64,000 nt of DNA, from assembly GCA_902805475.1 (NCBI GenBank), contig CADCSX010000005.1, positions 3,421,501-3,485,500 on the forward strand, written 5' to 3'. A model generated the notes under the pieces. That model saw nothing but the letters and a program-made list of their open reading frames with translations. It had not been told where the DNA came from and did no database searches. This DNA comes from Entonaema liquescens (taxonomy: Eukaryota; Ascomycota; Sordariomycetes; Xylariales; Xylariaceae). Below, piece after piece: positions 63,410 to 64,000 of the stretch; positions within the stretch are counted from its first letter, which is position 1; each line of letters starts with the position of its first letter. Made by a program: the position numbers and the translations under genes.

Positions 63410-63613
63410 ATTGAATAGATGTCTTGGGAGTGCTTCTTCGGGATAGAATACACAATAATAAAGAACGACCCAAAAAGAATGAACGGAAACAGCGAAAGAC
63501 TAAGTTGGTATTGTATAGGTTGGAAAGGGAAAAGCTGTTGCTATAGCTAGAAACCTCCTTGCAGCCTGAGGATGGTGAGTAAAGTGTTACTCTAGACAGG
63601 CCGAGTAGGAGGG

Positions 63614-63628
63614 TATTTATAAAATACC
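63614..63628 (-). promoter_or_regulatory. TATA-like element of the protease gene
   Basis: GGTATTTATAAAATACC is a near-perfect inverted repeat around a TATA core, about 205-220 bp upstream of the protease ATG. Confidence 0.35.
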
Positions 63629-63631
63629 AGA

Positions 63632-63637
63632 GCCAAG
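63632..63637 (+). promoter_or_regulatory. PacC-like site GCCAAG
   Basis: Matches the GCCARG consensus of the pH regulator PacC, next to the TATA-like element of the secreted protease. A second match in the other orientation (CTTGGC) lies at 63969-63974. Chance matches are common. Confidence 0.25.
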
Positions 63638-64000
63638 TGGGTTGCGATCGTGAAGTAACAGAAAGGGTAGGTAGGTTGGATGGGTCAGGGACTAGTCAAG
63701 GGGACCGCAGATCTCCCTCTCTCAATCTACGACCGAAGAAACCGGACTTAGTTAGATGCAGGTATTAGCCGTATACTAGAGCTATCCCATGCAAGTGGGA
63801 TTATAGAATCACAGCTGCCGTTATGGGTAAGAAGCTCTAAGGAGTAATACAAAGAGAAATCAATCACGTCTTTTGGGCCAACATTTAGCTATCGTGATCG
63901 ACTCAGGCTGTGTGAGGGTGGGCACTTGGGGGAGGCCGGCAGCGCTTCTGGTTTGTGGAACACGGCCGCTTGGCAGGTAGATCTGAACCGGCGGGCTTGG

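Larger units (their letters stand above)
63410..64000. other. Upstream region of the aspartic protease, to the window edge
   Basis: 591 bp holding the protease promoter. No second gene is visible before the edge. Confidence 0.55.

Overview
This window is nuclear DNA of a filamentous ascomycete, most probably a sordariomycete. The genes are split by 49-300 bp GT-AG introns. The gene set is fungal housekeeping: Arp2, the Mediator kinase, Arf6, phosphomannose isomerase, Sgf29, Rps24, an APSES/ankyrin cell-cycle factor and an endothiapepsin-type protease. Intergenic DNA is full of AGGTA/ACCTAGGT words. The order within Sordariomycetes is not settled by the sequence. All exon coordinates below were worked out by eye from reading frame, splice phase and family fit; in every multi-exon model the exon lengths sum to a multiple of three.

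Left block (1-24.7 kb), gene-dense. It starts with the 3' part of an MFS sugar transporter (+), then a DCG1-type Asp/Glu/hydantoin racemase (-), ARP2 (+), the Mediator kinase SSN3/CDK8 (+), ARF6 (-), mannose-6-phosphate isomerase (-), SGF29 of SAGA (+), a small secreted Ser/Thr-rich protein (+), RPS24 (-), an EFM3/FAM86 eEF2 methyltransferase (+), a single-pass membrane protein (+) and a Gln-rich unknown protein (-) with a long pyrimidine-rich leader.

Middle (24.7-43.0 kb), a gene desert. Its only recognisable gene is a small membrane protein at 32.9-33.9 kb whose C-terminal part lies in another frame (frameshift or weak intron). Otherwise it holds short tandem repeats, a G-run, an orphan promoter-like pyrimidine tract and possible gene remnants.

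Right block (43.0-64 kb), gene-dense again: MBP1 (-), an ankyrin-repeat protein (+), an aldo/keto reductase (+), a DMT-family transporter (+), an F-box protein (-), a MetE-like methyltransferase (+), a 5'-nucleotidase-family metallophosphoesterase (+) and a secreted aspartic protease (-).

The genes are not one pathway; the gene-dense parts look like ordinary core genome. No secondary-metabolite cluster, intact transposon, tRNA, rRNA or CRISPR array was found. The best regulatory signal is four ACGCG cores within about 80 bp upstream of MBP1, matching the binding site of the complex MBP1 itself builds. The most informative defect is the reading-frame break in the desert gene.
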